Source: Acidiluteibacter ferrifornacis
Lineage (GTDB): Bacteria; Bacteroidota; Bacteroidia; Flavobacteriales_E; Vicingaceae
Assembly (NCBI RefSeq): GCF_009909615.1
Contig: NZ_WWNE01000007.1
Location: forward strand, 167,669 to 231,668
Direction: 5' to 3'
Length of the DNA stretch: 64,000 nt
Shown here: piece by piece, positions 25,049 through 34,731 of the stretch
Layout of the letters: the number at the start of each line of letters is the position of its first letter
Numbering within the stretch: the first letter of the stretch is position 1
Position numbers and translations under genes: made by a program
The notes under the pieces: generated by a model
Told to the model about the DNA's origin: nothing
Database searches by the model: none
The model's input: the letters and a program-made list of their open reading frames with translations, nothing else

Positions 25049-27532
25049 TTAATACGGATCCACATCAAAAATCACACGCACACCTTTGAATTCATTCCGA
25101 TGAATAGCATTGGTATAAATCTTCATTAGGTGGTCTTTAGAGGCTTGTATCGAAGCCGACTTTTCTACCTTAAGAATAATCTGTTTGTGGTAGCTGTTTC
25201 TAATCTTCGCAATAGCAGGAAACTCAGGACCCAACACTCGATTACCAAAAATGGCTTTCATGTCTCTTGCAAAAAAGTCAGCAGCAATATTCAGTTCTGC
25301 AGCCTTTCGATGTTTTAGAGTTATTCGAATCAATCGATAGTAGGGTGGATATTTAAAATTCCGCCGATCAATCACTTCATTTTTAAACATGGTGTGGTAA
25401 TCGTGATCAATTACATTTCGAATAATCTGATGGTCGGGATTATACGATTGAATAATAACTTTCCCACGCTTACTTTTACGTCCTGCTCGACCTGACACTT
25501 GTGACATTAATTGATAACTGCGTTCGTACGATCTAAAATCAGGAAAATGCAGCATATTGTCTGCATTTAGAATTCCGACCAAACTGACATTGCTAAAATC
25601 CAGCCCTTTAGTCACCATCTGAGTACCTACCAAAATCTGAACCTCTTGATTTTCAAACTGATTAATAATAGTATGATACGCATTTTTGGCTCTTGTGGTA
25701 TCTAAATCCATTCGAGCTACTTTCACATCAGGGAAGTAGATTCCAATTTCTTCCTCAATTTTTTCCGTTCCAAAACCTTTTACTTTTATAGCAGTATCTC
25801 CACAAGCAGGACAGACTTTTGGTGTAGCAATTGAATATCCACAGTAATGGCAATTTAATCGATTGGTGTATTTATGATAAGTTAGTCCAACATCACAATT
25901 CTTGCATTCTGCAGTATGACCGCAGGTTTCACAAATCATAATCGGAGAATATCCCCTTCGGTTTTGGAACAAAATAATTTGTTCTTTATTTTCTAGTGCT
26001 TCCTCCATTGCTTCAAACAACAGGGGAGAAAACAATGATTTCATTTTTTTCTTTTTCGTGGCATCCTTAATATCTGCGCATAAAACCTCAGGCATTTGGA
26101 CGTTCCCAAAACGCTTGAACATTTCGACTAACTGATACTTTCCATCCTTAGCATTTCGATAACTTTCAATAGATGGTGTAGCAGAACCCAGCAACACATT
26201 AGCTTTATGCATATTCGCCAATACAATACTCGCATCACGGGCTTGATATCTTGGAGCAGGATCGTATTGTTTAAATGTATTTTCATGTTCTTCATCTACA
26301 ATTACCAACCCGAGGTGGCTGTAGGGCAAAAACATTGCTGAACGCGCACCCAAAATAACTTGGAATCGGCTATTTTCATTAGTAGGGTCAAATTTTAAAA
26401 CTTCATTCCATACTTCAGCACGTTCATTTTCATTGTATCTAGAATGATACACTCCTACTTTATCTCCAAACACTTTTTGCAATCGTCCAACAATTTGTGC
26501 CGTCAACGCAATTTCAGGTAAAAGATACAACACTTGCTTATTGGCCTTCAACGCTTCTTCTATCAACTGAATGTACACTTCAGTCTTTCCAGAAGAGGTT
26601 ACTCCATGTAACAATGTTACTTTCCCTTCTGAAAAAGCTGATTTGATTTCGCTAAATGCGCGCAACTGTTCTTCGTTCAAGTCGTAGGATTCTTGTTGAG
26701 CTTCAGCCATCTTAATTCGATTAACTTCTTCTTCGTAGATTTCAAAAACCTCCTTCTTTACTAATGCATTAATAATAGCCGGTGAGATATTGGCTGTCTT
26801 TTGTAAATCTACTTTGCGAACCGCTTTGGGCTGCTTAGAATATCGCTGATTCAATTGAATAAATCCCATCAAAGCTTCAACTTGCTTTCCCGCTCGAGAA
26901 ATTTCATCAAATATTAGCTTCAATTGTTCTTCATCATTCGCGCGCGGCGAAAGCCGAACATAGCTTTCCATTTTAGGTTTATAGCGTCGTTTTAATTCCT
27001 CTTCAACTACAATCGCTTTTTTCTCAATCAGTTTTTTAATGTATCCATGTATATTTTTGATGCCTAAAATCTCAGCAATCTCAGCTACATTCAATTCATT
27101 CCGAACCTCTAATGCTTCTACAATTAAATATTCATTATCAGACAAATCATCAATAACATCTCGAAAATTCTCATGCAGCAATATCTTTGTTTCACTTGCC
27201 AATTTTAATGAAGAAGGCAAAGCGGCATTCATTACATCTCCCGGATTCGCCATGTAATAGGACTCAATCCACTTCCAAAATTTCAACTGAAATGAATTGA
27301 CAATAGGATATTCATCCAATACGGCCTCAATGTATTTGGCTTCATAATCAGGAGCTTTCTCATGAATTTTAACTATTATGCCAGTATATAACTTAGTTCC
27401 TTTACCAAATTGAGCAATCACTCGCTTTCCTACTTGAATTTCTTCACTAAATTCAACAGGAACTCTATACGTATATAAATTAGGTATAGGAAGTGGTAGA
27501 ACTAAATCAACAAAATAAGTAACTCGACTCAT
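25049..27532 (-). CDS. priA: Primosomal protein N' (replication restart helicase PriA)
   Basis: 827 residues. The DNA-binding N-terminus and winged helix are followed by helicase motifs: Walker A 'LHGVTSSGKTEVY', 'VDEEHE', 'LGSATPS' and 'QVSGRAGR'. The zinc-binding insert carries paired CxxC motifs from 'CETCGHTAECKNC' to 'CPACGD'. PriA reloads the replisome at stalled forks. Its ATG immediately follows the stop codon of pfkA, so the two are translationally coupled, an unusual neighbour for this gene. Confidence 0.95.
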   Translation of the reverse strand: MSRVTYFVDLVLPLPIPNLYTYRVPVEFSEEIQVGKRVIAQFGKGTKLYTGIIVKIHEKAPDYEAKYIEAVLDEYPIVNSFQLKFWKWIESYYMANPGDVMNAALPSSLKLASETKILLHENFRDVIDDLSDNEYLIVEALEVRNELNVAEIAEILGIKNIHGYIKKLIEKKAIVVEEELKRRYKPKMESYVRLSPRANDEEQLKLIFDEISRAGKQVEALMGFIQLNQRYSKQPKAVRKVDLQKTANISPAIINALVKKEVFEIYEEEVNRIKMAEAQQESYDLNEEQLRAFSEIKSAFSEGKVTLLHGVTSSGKTEVYIQLIEEALKANKQVLYLLPEIALTAQIVGRLQKVFGDKVGVYHSRYNENERAEVWNEVLKFDPTNENSRFQVILGARSAMFLPYSHLGLVIVDEEHENTFKQYDPAPRYQARDASIVLANMHKANVLLGSATPSIESYRNAKDGKYQLVEMFKRFGNVQMPEVLCADIKDATKKKKMKSLFSPLLFEAMEEALENKEQIILFQNRRGYSPIMICETCGHTAECKNCDVGLTYHKYTNRLNCHYCGYSIATPKVCPACGDTAIKVKGFGTEKIEEEIGIYFPDVKVARMDLDTTRAKNAYHTIINQFENQEVQILVGTQMVTKGLDFSNVSLVGILNADNMLHFPDFRSYERSYQLMSQVSGRAGRKSKRGKVIIQSYNPDHQIIRNVIDHDYHTMFKNEVIDRRNFKYPPYYRLIRITLKHRKAAELNIAADFFARDMKAIFGNRVLGPEFPAIAKIRNSYHKQIILKVEKSASIQASKDHLMKIYTNAIHRNEFKGVRVIFDVDPY

Positions 27533-28504
27533 TTAGGTAGATAGGATTTCTGCTAAACGAAGCAAGTTTTCATTCAATTTATTGTGGTGCTTAATGGCTT
27601 TTTCATATGGTGTATAAGCGATTTGATTATTTACCACTCCCACCATCTGATTCGTTTTACCCTCCAACAATGCTTCTACAGCTGCGACTCCCAATCGACT
27701 AGCCAATACTCGATCAGCCGCCGATGGACTTCCACCTCTTTGAATGTGTCCTAATACTGTCACTTTAGTATCGTAAAAATCAAATTTCTCCTTTACTTTA
27801 CGTGCTACTTCAGCAGCATTTCCGGCATCATCGCCTTCAGCTACCATGATAATGGCACTCGATTTATGCTGTTCTCTTCCCTTCTCTATCTTTTGAATCA
27901 GAGTGTCTATGTATGTTGGAGTCTCAGGTACTAGTATCGCCTCAGCTCCAACACCTATACCACTTCGAAGTGCGATAAATCCAGCATCTCTTCCCATTAC
28001 TTCTACAAAGAATAACCGGTCATGAGAACTAGCAGTATCTCTAATTTTATCCACTGCTTCAACTACAGTATTTAAAGCGGTGTCATACCCAATAGTGTTG
28101 TCGGTACCAAACAAATCATTATCAATCGTACCTGGCACTCCAATCGAAGGGATACCATATTCAGCCTCAAATATCTTAGCACCAGTAAAAGTTCCATCAC
28201 CTCCAATAGCAACTAATCCTTCTATTCCTGCAGTTTTTAGACTCTCATAAGCCTTTTTCCGACCTTCCTTTGTTCGAAAAGCAGCACTACGCGCAGACTT
28301 TATAATAGTCCCTCCACGTTGAATAATCCCACTCACATCCTTAGATTCTAAGCGGTGGATATCTCCAGCGATCATACCATCATAAGCTCGATGTATTCCG
28401 TAAACTTCTATATTATTGTAAATGCCAGTTCGAACCACTGCTCTAACTGCTGCATTCATACCAGGCGAATCTCCTCCTGAAGTAAACACTCCTATTTTTT
28501 TCAT
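27533..28504 (-). CDS. pfkA: ATP-dependent 6-phosphofructokinase
   Basis: 323 residues. 'GVFTSGGDSPGMNAA', 'IGGDGTFTGA', 'GVPGTIDNDL' with the catalytic Asp, and 'QRGGSPSAADR' are hallmark motifs. The Gly after 'GGDG' fits ATP rather than PPi use. It commits fructose 6-phosphate to glycolysis. Its stop is directly adjacent to the priA start on the same strand, so both are in one transcript. Confidence 0.95.
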   Translation of the reverse strand: MKKIGVFTSGGDSPGMNAAVRAVVRTGIYNNIEVYGIHRAYDGMIAGDIHRLESKDVSGIIQRGGTIIKSARSAAFRTKEGRKKAYESLKTAGIEGLVAIGGDGTFTGAKIFEAEYGIPSIGVPGTIDNDLFGTDNTIGYDTALNTVVEAVDKIRDTASSHDRLFFVEVMGRDAGFIALRSGIGVGAEAILVPETPTYIDTLIQKIEKGREQHKSSAIIMVAEGDDAGNAAEVARKVKEKFDFYDTKVTVLGHIQRGGSPSAADRVLASRLGVAAVEALLEGKTNQMVGVVNNQIAYTPYEKAIKHHNKLNENLLRLAEILST

Positions 28505-28662
28505 AGTAGAATAGATTGAAGGTTAAAATTAATCTTTTTATGATGGTAATCGAGCAAATAAGAATGCTAAAAAAATAGCGATTATTAATAGGAACTTTAT
28601 ATGGGTTATTTCAATAAAAGTCATTTATTATGAATAATCCACCATTAACTGTATAAAATACA

Positions 28663-28693
28663 AAAACCCCCAATCTTAATGAATAGATTGAGG
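28663..28693 (-). terminator. Probable terminator after rny
   Basis: CCCCAATCT and AGATTGAGGG form an inverted repeat with one mismatch at 28670-28693. An A run (28663-28667) becomes a U run when read on the minus strand, just past the rny stop codon at 28717. Confidence 0.6.
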
Positions 28694-28716
28694 GCTTGAG
28701 ATAATCTTTGGTAAAA

Positions 28717-30258
28717 TTACTTGGCGTAATTTACTGCTCTTTTTTCTCTAATAACGGTGACTTTTACTTGACCTGGATAAGTCATTTCAGTCTGAATCTT
28801 CTGAGCAATGTCGAATGATAAAGTATCTGCTTCTAAATCAGATATTTTTTCACTTTCTACAATTACTCTTAACTCTCTACCTGCTTGAATTGCGTATGCT
28901 TTAGTTACTCCATTATGCGACATTCCAAGAGACTCTAACTCTTTAATTCGATTGATATATGATTCAACAATTTCTCTTCGAGCACCTGGACGTGCACCTG
29001 AAACGGCATCACAAACTTGAACAATTGGAGAAATCAATGATGTCATTTCAATTTCGTCGTGGTGAGCTCCAATCGCATTACATACTTCTGGCTTCTCTTT
29101 ATACTTCTCCGCCAACTTCATCCCTAAAATTGCGTGTGGCAATTCTGGTTCATCATCTGGCACTTTACCTATATCGTGCAATAGTCCTGCTCGCTTTGCT
29201 ACTTTCGCATTTAAACCTAACTCACTAGCCATAGTAGCACATAAATTCGCAACTTCTCTACTGTGTTGCAATAAGTTTTGACCATAAGAAGAACGATACT
29301 TCATACGCCCTACCATACGAATCAATTCAGGGTGTAATCCATGAATTCCAAGATCGATACATGTTTTCTTACCAGTATCTATGATTTCTTCTTCCAATTG
29401 TTTCATGGTTTTTGCAACCACTTCCTCAATTCTGGCTGGGTGAATTCTACCATCAGAAATTAACTGGTGTAAAGCCAAACGAGCACATTCTCTTCTAATT
29501 GGATCGAAGCAAGAAAGAATAATTGCTTCAGGGGTATCGTCAACTATGATTTCAACACCTGTTGCAGCTTCAAGAGCTCTAATATTTCTACCTTCACGAC
29601 CAATAATTCGTCCTTTCAATTCATCACTTTCAATATTAAACACTGAAACTGAATTCTCAATAGCTTGTTCGGTAGCTACTCTCTGAATGGTTTGAACGAC
29701 AATTTTCTTAGCGTCTTTGTTGGCGTTGATCTTCGCTTCATCTACAATGTCTTTAATATAAGACATGGCCTCAGTTTTAGCCTCAGCTTTCAATGCTTCT
29801 ACTAATTGAGCTTTTGCATCCTCAGCACTTAATCCAGCGATGGTTTCCAATTGTTCTACTTGCCTTCTTCTATCCTTTTCAAGATCTTCTTGCTTGCGTT
29901 GAACGATTTCTAATTGTTTATCTAGATTTTCTTTAATCGCCTGAACTTCTTTATCTTTCTTGTTAACCTCATTCAACCGCTGGTTATATGTATTTTCCTT
30001 TTGTTTGATTCGGTTCTCACCGTCAGACATTTTTCGCTCACGCTCACTAATAACCTTCTCGTGCTCCTCTTTTAGTTGCAAAAACTTCTCTTTGGCCTGC
30101 AGGATTTTGTCCTTTTTAATAACCTCTGCCTCAGCTTTCGCTTCCTCAATGATGTCAGCATTTCTTTTTTCTATTGCTTTCTTTAACCCAAAGAAAACAA
30201 CGGCTGCCCCTACTCCAATTCCAATGAGCAAACCAATAATGATACTTACTATATCCAT
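28717..30258 (-). CDS. rny: Ribonuclease Y
   Basis: 513 residues. An N-terminal membrane helix (residues ~4-24) is followed by a long coiled coil (30-170), a KH domain '[20 protein letters not shown]' and an HD domain with '[10 protein letters not shown]' and 'LLHDIGK'. RNase Y is a membrane-bound endoribonuclease that starts mRNA decay. The gene follows the 6S-like RNA and zapA on the same strand. A terminator-like hairpin lies just downstream. Confidence 0.95.
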   Translation of the reverse strand: MDIVSIIIGLLIGIGVGAAVVFFGLKKAIEKRNADIIEEAKAEAEVIKKDKILQAKEKFLQLKEEHEKVISERERKMSDGENRIKQKENTYNQRLNEVNKKDKEVQAIKENLDKQLEIVQRKQEDLEKDRRRQVEQLETIAGLSAEDAKAQLVEALKAEAKTEAMSYIKDIVDEAKINANKDAKKIVVQTIQRVATEQAIENSVSVFNIESDELKGRIIGREGRNIRALEAATGVEIIVDDTPEAIILSCFDPIRRECARLALHQLISDGRIHPARIEEVVAKTMKQLEEEIIDTGKKTCIDLGIHGLHPELIRMVGRMKYRSSYGQNLLQHSREVANLCATMASELGLNAKVAKRAGLLHDIGKVPDDEPELPHAILGMKLAEKYKEKPEVCNAIGAHHDEIEMTSLISPIVQVCDAVSGARPGARREIVESYINRIKELESLGMSHNGVTKAYAIQAGRELRVIVESEKISDLEADTLSFDIAQKIQTEMTYPGQVKVTVIREKRAVNYAK

Positions 30259-30280
30259 TCGTTTATTAATTTATTTAAAT

Positions 30281-30495
30281 AAAAAAACCCGGGCAAATTT
30301 GACGTTTGAGTAAACCCCTAATAAAAGGATTTGAGTTTTCCGGATAACCGCAGACTTCCAACGTCTCTCAATAAATTGAGAAATCCCCTAGTCTAAACTA
30401 GGCTAAATAAAGGCCTGTCTTTGGCATCACTAAGTTAAACTCACGCTGTTAAGCATGTTGAGTTTACCAAACATTACAAATTTGCACGGGCATGC
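30281..30495 (-). ncRNA. 6S-like RNA between zapA and rny
   Basis: On the minus strand a closing stem pairs 30477-30490 (reads CCCGTGCAAATTTG) with 30288-30301 (reads CAAATTTGCCCGGG), 13 of 14 positions matching, and is followed by a seven-U run (30281-30287). Next inside, sequence reading GTTTGGTAAACTC (about 30460-30474) pairs with 30302-30317. The interior contains hairpins such as CCTAGTTTAGACTAGG and CTCAATTTATTGAG. A long rod with a bubble, placed beside zapA as 6S RNA is in Gammaproteobacteria, fits the 6S-Flavo family known in this phylum. 6S RNA sequesters the housekeeping polymerase in stationary phase. Exact ends are estimates. Confidence 0.6.
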
Positions 30496-30543
30496 ATTTT
30501 CCCACTTGAGTGGGTATACTTTAAGAACGCTTCTTTTTTTATG

Positions 30544-30831
30544 TTATAAGAACTTCGACACCAATGCGTCCAGTTCTTCCAACTCTTCTCTCAATCCGTT
30601 ATCTTCAATGATGTCTTTCGACTCCAACTCTATGGCTTTGGTGGCATATTCTAATGCACACATGGCCAATAAATCTTGTTTATCTTTCACTGCATATTTG
30701 CTCTCGTAATCTTTAACTATTTCGTTAATACGTTTAGCCGCTTTACGAATAAGTTCCTCTTCTTCTTCTCCACTAACTGTAAGTGGATAAGGACGATTTG
30801 CAATAATTACCTTTATTGAAAGATTCCTCAC
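30544..30831 (-). CDS. zapA: Cell division protein ZapA
   Basis: 95 residues, usual ZapA length. The N-terminal domain 'SIKVIIANRPYPLTVSGEEE' and the helix 'LIRKAAKRINEIVKDYES' are typical, followed by 'KQDLLAMCALEYATKAIELE' and a C-terminal coiled coil. ZapA stabilises FtsZ filaments. A small coiled-coil gene lies 10 bp upstream and the 6S-like RNA follows; rny is farther downstream on the same strand. Confidence 0.93.
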   Translation of the reverse strand: MRNLSIKVIIANRPYPLTVSGEEEEELIRKAAKRINEIVKDYESKYAVKDKQDLLAMCALEYATKAIELESKDIIEDNGLREELEELDALVSKFL

Positions 30832-30841
30832 GGATTAATCA

Positions 30842-31126
30842 TTACTTGTTAAATTGTGCTATGCACTTATCTACTTCCCGTACAAGTTCGTTTAATTTCA
30901 ACTTCATTTCTCGATTGCTGCCATCTGTCGATTGTCCAGCAATTTTTAAAATTTTGTTTTTATCATTCAACTCGTTCAATTCTCCCCTTAAATCAGCTAT
31001 TTCTTGTTGCAACTCTTCTACACGTTTCTTCTCTTGTTCTAATTGCTCCAACGTTAGTTGATGCTTCTTTACTAACTCTAACAATTTAGCTTTAATACCC
31101 TTAACTGTCAAACTTAGATTTTCCAC
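30842..31126 (-). CDS. Small coiled-coil protein, putative ZapA partner
   Basis: 94 residues, almost entirely heptad-rich helix from residue 10 to 70 ('LEQEKKRVEELQQEIADLRG'). It starts 10 bp before zapA and is a frequent conserved neighbour of zapA in Bacteroidota. Its size and coiled-coil content are like ZapB of Gammaproteobacteria, but the sequences are not clearly related, so a division role is inferred from position and shape only. Confidence 0.75.
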   Translation of the reverse strand: MENLSLTVKGIKAKLLELVKKHQLTLEQLEQEKKRVEELQQEIADLRGELNELNDKNKILKIAGQSTDGSNREMKLKLNELVREVDKCIAQFNK

Positions 31127-31245
31127 TTCTCCTTATCCGTTTATAAAATAACTGCTTTAAGTCTTTTACAAAGCTAACAATTTTTTTGAGCCATTAAGTG
31201 TTGAAATAAATATGATTTAAAATTTTACCTCCATTTTCTAAAACT

Positions 31246-31253
31246 TAGTTTTG
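31246..31253 (+). promoter_or_regulatory. Candidate -7 promoter element upstream of the M23 peptidase gene
   Basis: TAGTTTTG matches TAnnTTTG and lies 34 bp before the start codon at 31287. No clear TTTG at the -33 position was found. Confidence 0.4.
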
Positions 31254-31286
31254 TAATCGATTTAAAAAAACTCCCAGAAACTTTTT

Positions 31287-33002
31287 ATGAAGAATTTACT
31301 TTCTATTTTGCTCATAATAAATTGTCACTTTGCATTCTCACAAGAGAAGAAATATCCACAAGATTATTTTGCTCCTCCCATGGATATTCCATTGTACCTT
31401 TCTGGAAATTTTGGAGAAATTCGAACTAATCACTTCCATGCAGGGATTGATATTAAGACTCAAGGAGTTGAAGGTATTCCTATAAAATCCGCGGCTGAAG
31501 GATTTGTAAGTCGTATAAAAATTTCACCATATGGTTATGGAAAGGCTATTTATGTGGTTCACCCCAATGGATATACAACGGTATATGGACATATCCAAAA
31601 ATTCAGTGAAACCATAGAGAAATACATTAAGGCAGCTCAATACAAAAAAGAAAGTTTTAGTATTGAACTTTTCCCCATGAGTAGTGAGTTACAAGTAAAA
31701 AAAGGAGATTTAATCGCTTATTCAGGAAATACAGGAGGCTCAGGTGGCCCTCATTTGCATTTTGAAATTAGAGAAACCAAATCAGAAACGCCACTAAATG
31801 TGATGCTTTTTGGTTTTGACATCAAAGATAATATTTCACCTATCGTTCAATCCATCTATGCTTATCCTCTAGATGATACATCAACAGTAAATGGGAGCCA
31901 TTCTAAAATGAGGTTTCCTGCCACAGGAAGTAATGGAAATTATCGATTATTAGTTAATGCTATTCAGGCTTATGGTAGAATTGGCTTTGGCATTGAAACC
32001 ATCGACCAAGCTAATGGCGTAGGTAATCGGATAGGAGTTTATAAAATAGATTTGAAGGAAAATGATCAGCTTGTTTACAGTCATATCATCGACGGAATAC
32101 CTTTCAACAAATCTCGATTTATGAATGCTCACATCGATTATGAAGAAAAAGTAAAAACTGGTAGAGCCGTGCAAAGAAGTTTTGTATTGGACAATAATCA
32201 ACTCGATATTTATCAATTAGACAAAAAGTCGGGGCCTATAACTATAAATAATGGGGAGCAAACAACGATGAAATATGAATTGCAGGATGCTTATGGTAAT
32301 GAAAGCGAAATCAGTTTTAGTGTTGCCGGGAAAAAGACTTCTTCAGCCAGTAGAAATGCATCAATTAAATCAAGTGAAAACCGCTATTTTAACTTTAACC
32401 GACGTAGTGTAATATTAGAGGATGATATTCTAGTGAATATCCCAGCCTACTATCTATATGAGGATTTGGAGTTTGAATTTTCTAAAGAATCCAATTCTAG
32501 ATGCATTTCTCCACTCTACAATCTTCATAATAAATATACTCCATTGCATTCTTACATGAATATATCTATTAAAATGGAAGGCTTAAGCGATCGTTTAAAA
32601 GAAAAAAGCTTAATCGTTTCTACTACAAATAAAAGAAGTTTTTCAGCGGAAGGTGGAAAGTGGAACGGAGATAACCTCAATGCAAAATCAAGAACTTTTG
32701 GTAGTTATTGTATCATGGTAGATTCTACTCCACCTGTCATCGTTCCTGTTAATATAAGCAATGGAGCAAACATGAATGGAAAATGGTCTATCATGATAAA
32801 GGCCACTGACAATTTATCTGGTATAGATTACTATAGAGGTGAAGTGGATGGTAAATGGATACTATTCGAATATGATTATAAACGAAATTTATTCTTCCAC
32901 TATTTTGATGGAACGATAGACAAAGGGAATCATACTTTAACTTTTGAAGTAAAAGATGGAACCAACAATTCTTCTAAAATAGAGTTGAAATTTAACAATT
33001 AA
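31287..33002 (+). CDS. M23 family metallopeptidase (LytM-like)
   Basis: 571 residues with a signal peptide ('HFAFSQ'). The peptidase domain, residues ~25-170, has the zinc-binding HxxxD motif in 'RTNHFHAGIDI' and the HxH motif in 'GGPHLHFEI'. The remaining ~400 residues are beta-rich, with a C-terminal segment like 'IKATDNLSGIDYYRGEVDG' that resembles an Ig-like surface module. It should cleave peptidoglycan cross-links in the periplasm. The CarboxypepD-like gene follows 40 bp later. Confidence 0.9.
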   Translation: MKNLLSILLIINCHFAFSQEKKYPQDYFAPPMDIPLYLSGNFGEIRTNHFHAGIDIKTQGVEGIPIKSAAEGFVSRIKISPYGYGKAIYVVHPNGYTTVYGHIQKFSETIEKYIKAAQYKKESFSIELFPMSSELQVKKGDLIAYSGNTGGSGGPHLHFEIRETKSETPLNVMLFGFDIKDNISPIVQSIYAYPLDDTSTVNGSHSKMRFPATGSNGNYRLLVNAIQAYGRIGFGIETIDQANGVGNRIGVYKIDLKENDQLVYSHIIDGIPFNKSRFMNAHIDYEEKVKTGRAVQRSFVLDNNQLDIYQLDKKSGPITINNGEQTTMKYELQDAYGNESEISFSVAGKKTSSASRNASIKSSENRYFNFNRRSVILEDDILVNIPAYYLYEDLEFEFSKESNSRCISPLYNLHNKYTPLHSYMNISIKMEGLSDRLKEKSLIVSTTNKRSFSAEGGKWNGDNLNAKSRTFGSYCIMVDSTPPVIVPVNISNGANMNGKWSIMIKATDNLSGIDYYRGEVDGKWILFEYDYKRNLFFHYFDGTIDKGNHTLTFEVKDGTNNSSKIELKFNN

Positions 33003-33042
33003 TAGGAGCAGAACATTAGATATTCACTTACTTTTATAGTCT

Positions 33043-33693
33043 ATGAAAAATATACTATCCTCACTTTTAGTATTGATTCTAATGACGATATGCAATAATG
33101 CTTTCAGTCAAGACGAATCTTCAGAACAAGATTTAATACAGTTTTCAGGAATTATTGTGACTGGAGATAGCTTAAACCCTGTTCCGTTTGCAAATATTAT
33201 TGTCAAGAATACACATAGAGGGACAATGTCTGATTACTATGGGTACTTTTCATTCGTTGCTAAACCGTTAGATACCATCACCTTTTCATCTATTGGTTAC
33301 AAGAAAAGTACTTTTATTGTGCCTGACTCTTTGAATGATTCTAGGTATTCATTAATTCAAATGTTGCAAAGTGACACTATTCTCTTGGATGAAGCCGTGG
33401 TTTATCCTTGGCCGACACAAGAACAATTCAAGACTGCTTTTCTAAATTTAGACATTCCTGACGATGATCTAGAAATAGCTCGAAAAAACTTGAGTGATGA
33501 GCAATTATCTGCACGTTTTGAGGCCATGCCAATGAATGGAAGTATGAACTTTAGGTTACAAATGCAACAACGGACCAATCAAATCTACTACGCCGGTCAG
33601 TACGTTCCAAATAACCTACTTAACCCAATTGCATGGGCCAAATTTGTTGAAGCCTGGAAAAGGGGTGACTTTAAACGTAAAGAGAATAAATAG
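33043..33693 (+). CDS. Secreted protein with carboxypeptidase-regulatory-like domain
   Basis: 216 residues with a signal peptide ('MTICNNAFSQ'). Residues ~30-115 are a CarboxypepD_reg-like domain: 'FSGIIVTGDSLNPVPFANI' , 'GTMSDYYGYFSFVAKPLDTI' and 'FSSIGYKKSTF'. Such domains are common at the N-terminus of TonB-dependent receptors, but here the barrel is absent. The C-terminal 100 residues are helical and unassigned. It is probably cotranscribed with the M23 peptidase. Confidence 0.8.
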   Translation: MKNILSSLLVLILMTICNNAFSQDESSEQDLIQFSGIIVTGDSLNPVPFANIIVKNTHRGTMSDYYGYFSFVAKPLDTITFSSIGYKKSTFIVPDSLNDSRYSLIQMLQSDTILLDEAVVYPWPTQEQFKTAFLNLDIPDDDLEIARKNLSDEQLSARFEAMPMNGSMNFRLQMQQRTNQIYYAGQYVPNNLLNPIAWAKFVEAWKRGDFKRKENK

Positions 33694-33695
33694 TA

Positions 33696-34175
33696 CTAAG
33701 GTAGCAGTCTAGCATGCCAACTGTTCTTAACAGTTGTTTTCCAATTGGATTCCAATTCTGCTTTATTACCTACTAAGTTATTGTAAACTACCGTTTCCGC
33801 ATTTAATGCTCCGCTTTTTAGAAGCACTTCAAAATCGTGCATTTTGGTCAATTTTATTTCTCCCTCTAATTCATAGGCTACTCTTAAGCGATCAAATAGG
33901 TCCAAATCGAAGCTTTTTTCTATATGTTTGATGAATCCAACTGAAGAGTCTATACTGCAACCAGAGGCTTTTGCTTGAGCCTCATCTACCAATAAAATCA
34001 AAAATAAATTTTCTCGCACTAAGAAATTAGCAGCCAAGGGCATACCATGTGCTGCCCATGATTGAATAAACTGATCTCCCTCTTTTTGAATCGATTGCAC
34101 TTCTTTATCACTCAAAAACCGATTGGCTTGATAAATCCATACTCTACTATGAGCGGCAATATTCTGATAGTCCAT
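33696..34175 (-). CDS. Conserved Bacteroidota protein of unknown function
   Basis: 159 residues, no signal peptide. It resembles a conserved family often labelled 'ABC transporter ATPase', but no Walker A, signature or Walker B motif is present, so I do not use that name. A conserved 'ASGCSIDSSVGFIKHIEK' segment is notable. The gene is convergent with the CarboxypepD-like gene, with only 2 bp between their stops. Confidence 0.7.
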   Translation of the reverse strand: MDYQNIAAHSRVWIYQANRFLSDKEVQSIQKEGDQFIQSWAAHGMPLAANFLVRENLFLILLVDEAQAKASGCSIDSSVGFIKHIEKSFDLDLFDRLRVAYELEGEIKLTKMHDFEVLLKSGALNAETVVYNNLVGNKAELESNWKTTVKNSWHARLLP

Positions 34176-34273
34176 TTTTCTTTTTTTTCAAATTTAGGAA
34201 TTCTATCATCTTTGCCACCAAATAGACTATACTTATTGATAAAAATGAATTATCTTTAACAAAAAGCAATCAA

Positions 34274-34726
34274 GTGAAAGAGATTCTCTATTCTAAAGAA
34301 GTGATATGGTTCATTATTGGTTTAATTTTGTTCCTTTTGGAGTTTATTTTTCCAGGATTGGTATTGCTATTTTTCGGTGTTGGAGCTTGGATTACCTCCA
34401 TTGCTGCCTATCTATTCAATCTTAGTTTAGACACTCAATTACTTCTATTTATTATTTCCTCCTTACTCAGTCTTGCTGCTTTGAGAAAGCTTTTGAAAGA
34501 AAAATATATGAATAAGTCATCTTCTGATTCAGAAAATGATGCAGAACTAGATTTTGTTGGCAAAACAGCAATAGCTGTATCAACATTCGATCCGGGAGAA
34601 AGTGGAAAAGTAGAATTCAATGGTAGCAATTGGATGGCTATTTCAGACGAACCCATACAGGTAGGACAGCGTGTCAAAATAATTGCTATAAATAGCATTA
34701 AACTTACTATAACACCAATAAAATAA
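34274..34726 (+). CDS. NfeD-like membrane protein
   Basis: 150 residues starting at GTG 34274. Two or three transmembrane segments ('VIWFIIGLILFLLEFIFPGL', 'VLLFFGVGAWITSIAAYLF' and a third) are followed by an OB-fold soluble domain (residues ~90-150: 'LDFVGKTAIAVSTFDPGESG', 'GQRVKIIAI'). NfeD proteins work with SPFH/stomatin proteins, and one starts 5 bp downstream here, so the two form a pair affecting membrane microdomains or membrane proteolysis. Confidence 0.88.
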   Translation: MKEILYSKEVIWFIIGLILFLLEFIFPGLVLLFFGVGAWITSIAAYLFNLSLDTQLLLFIISSLLSLAALRKLLKEKYMNKSSSDSENDAELDFVGKTAIAVSTFDPGESGKVEFNGSNWMAISDEPIQVGQRVKIIAINSIKLTITPIK

Positions 34727-34731
34727 ACATT

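Noticed and set aside
33696-34175. 'ABC transporter ATPase' label for this protein family
   Set aside because: No Walker A, Walker B or signature motif is present, so the name is not supported.
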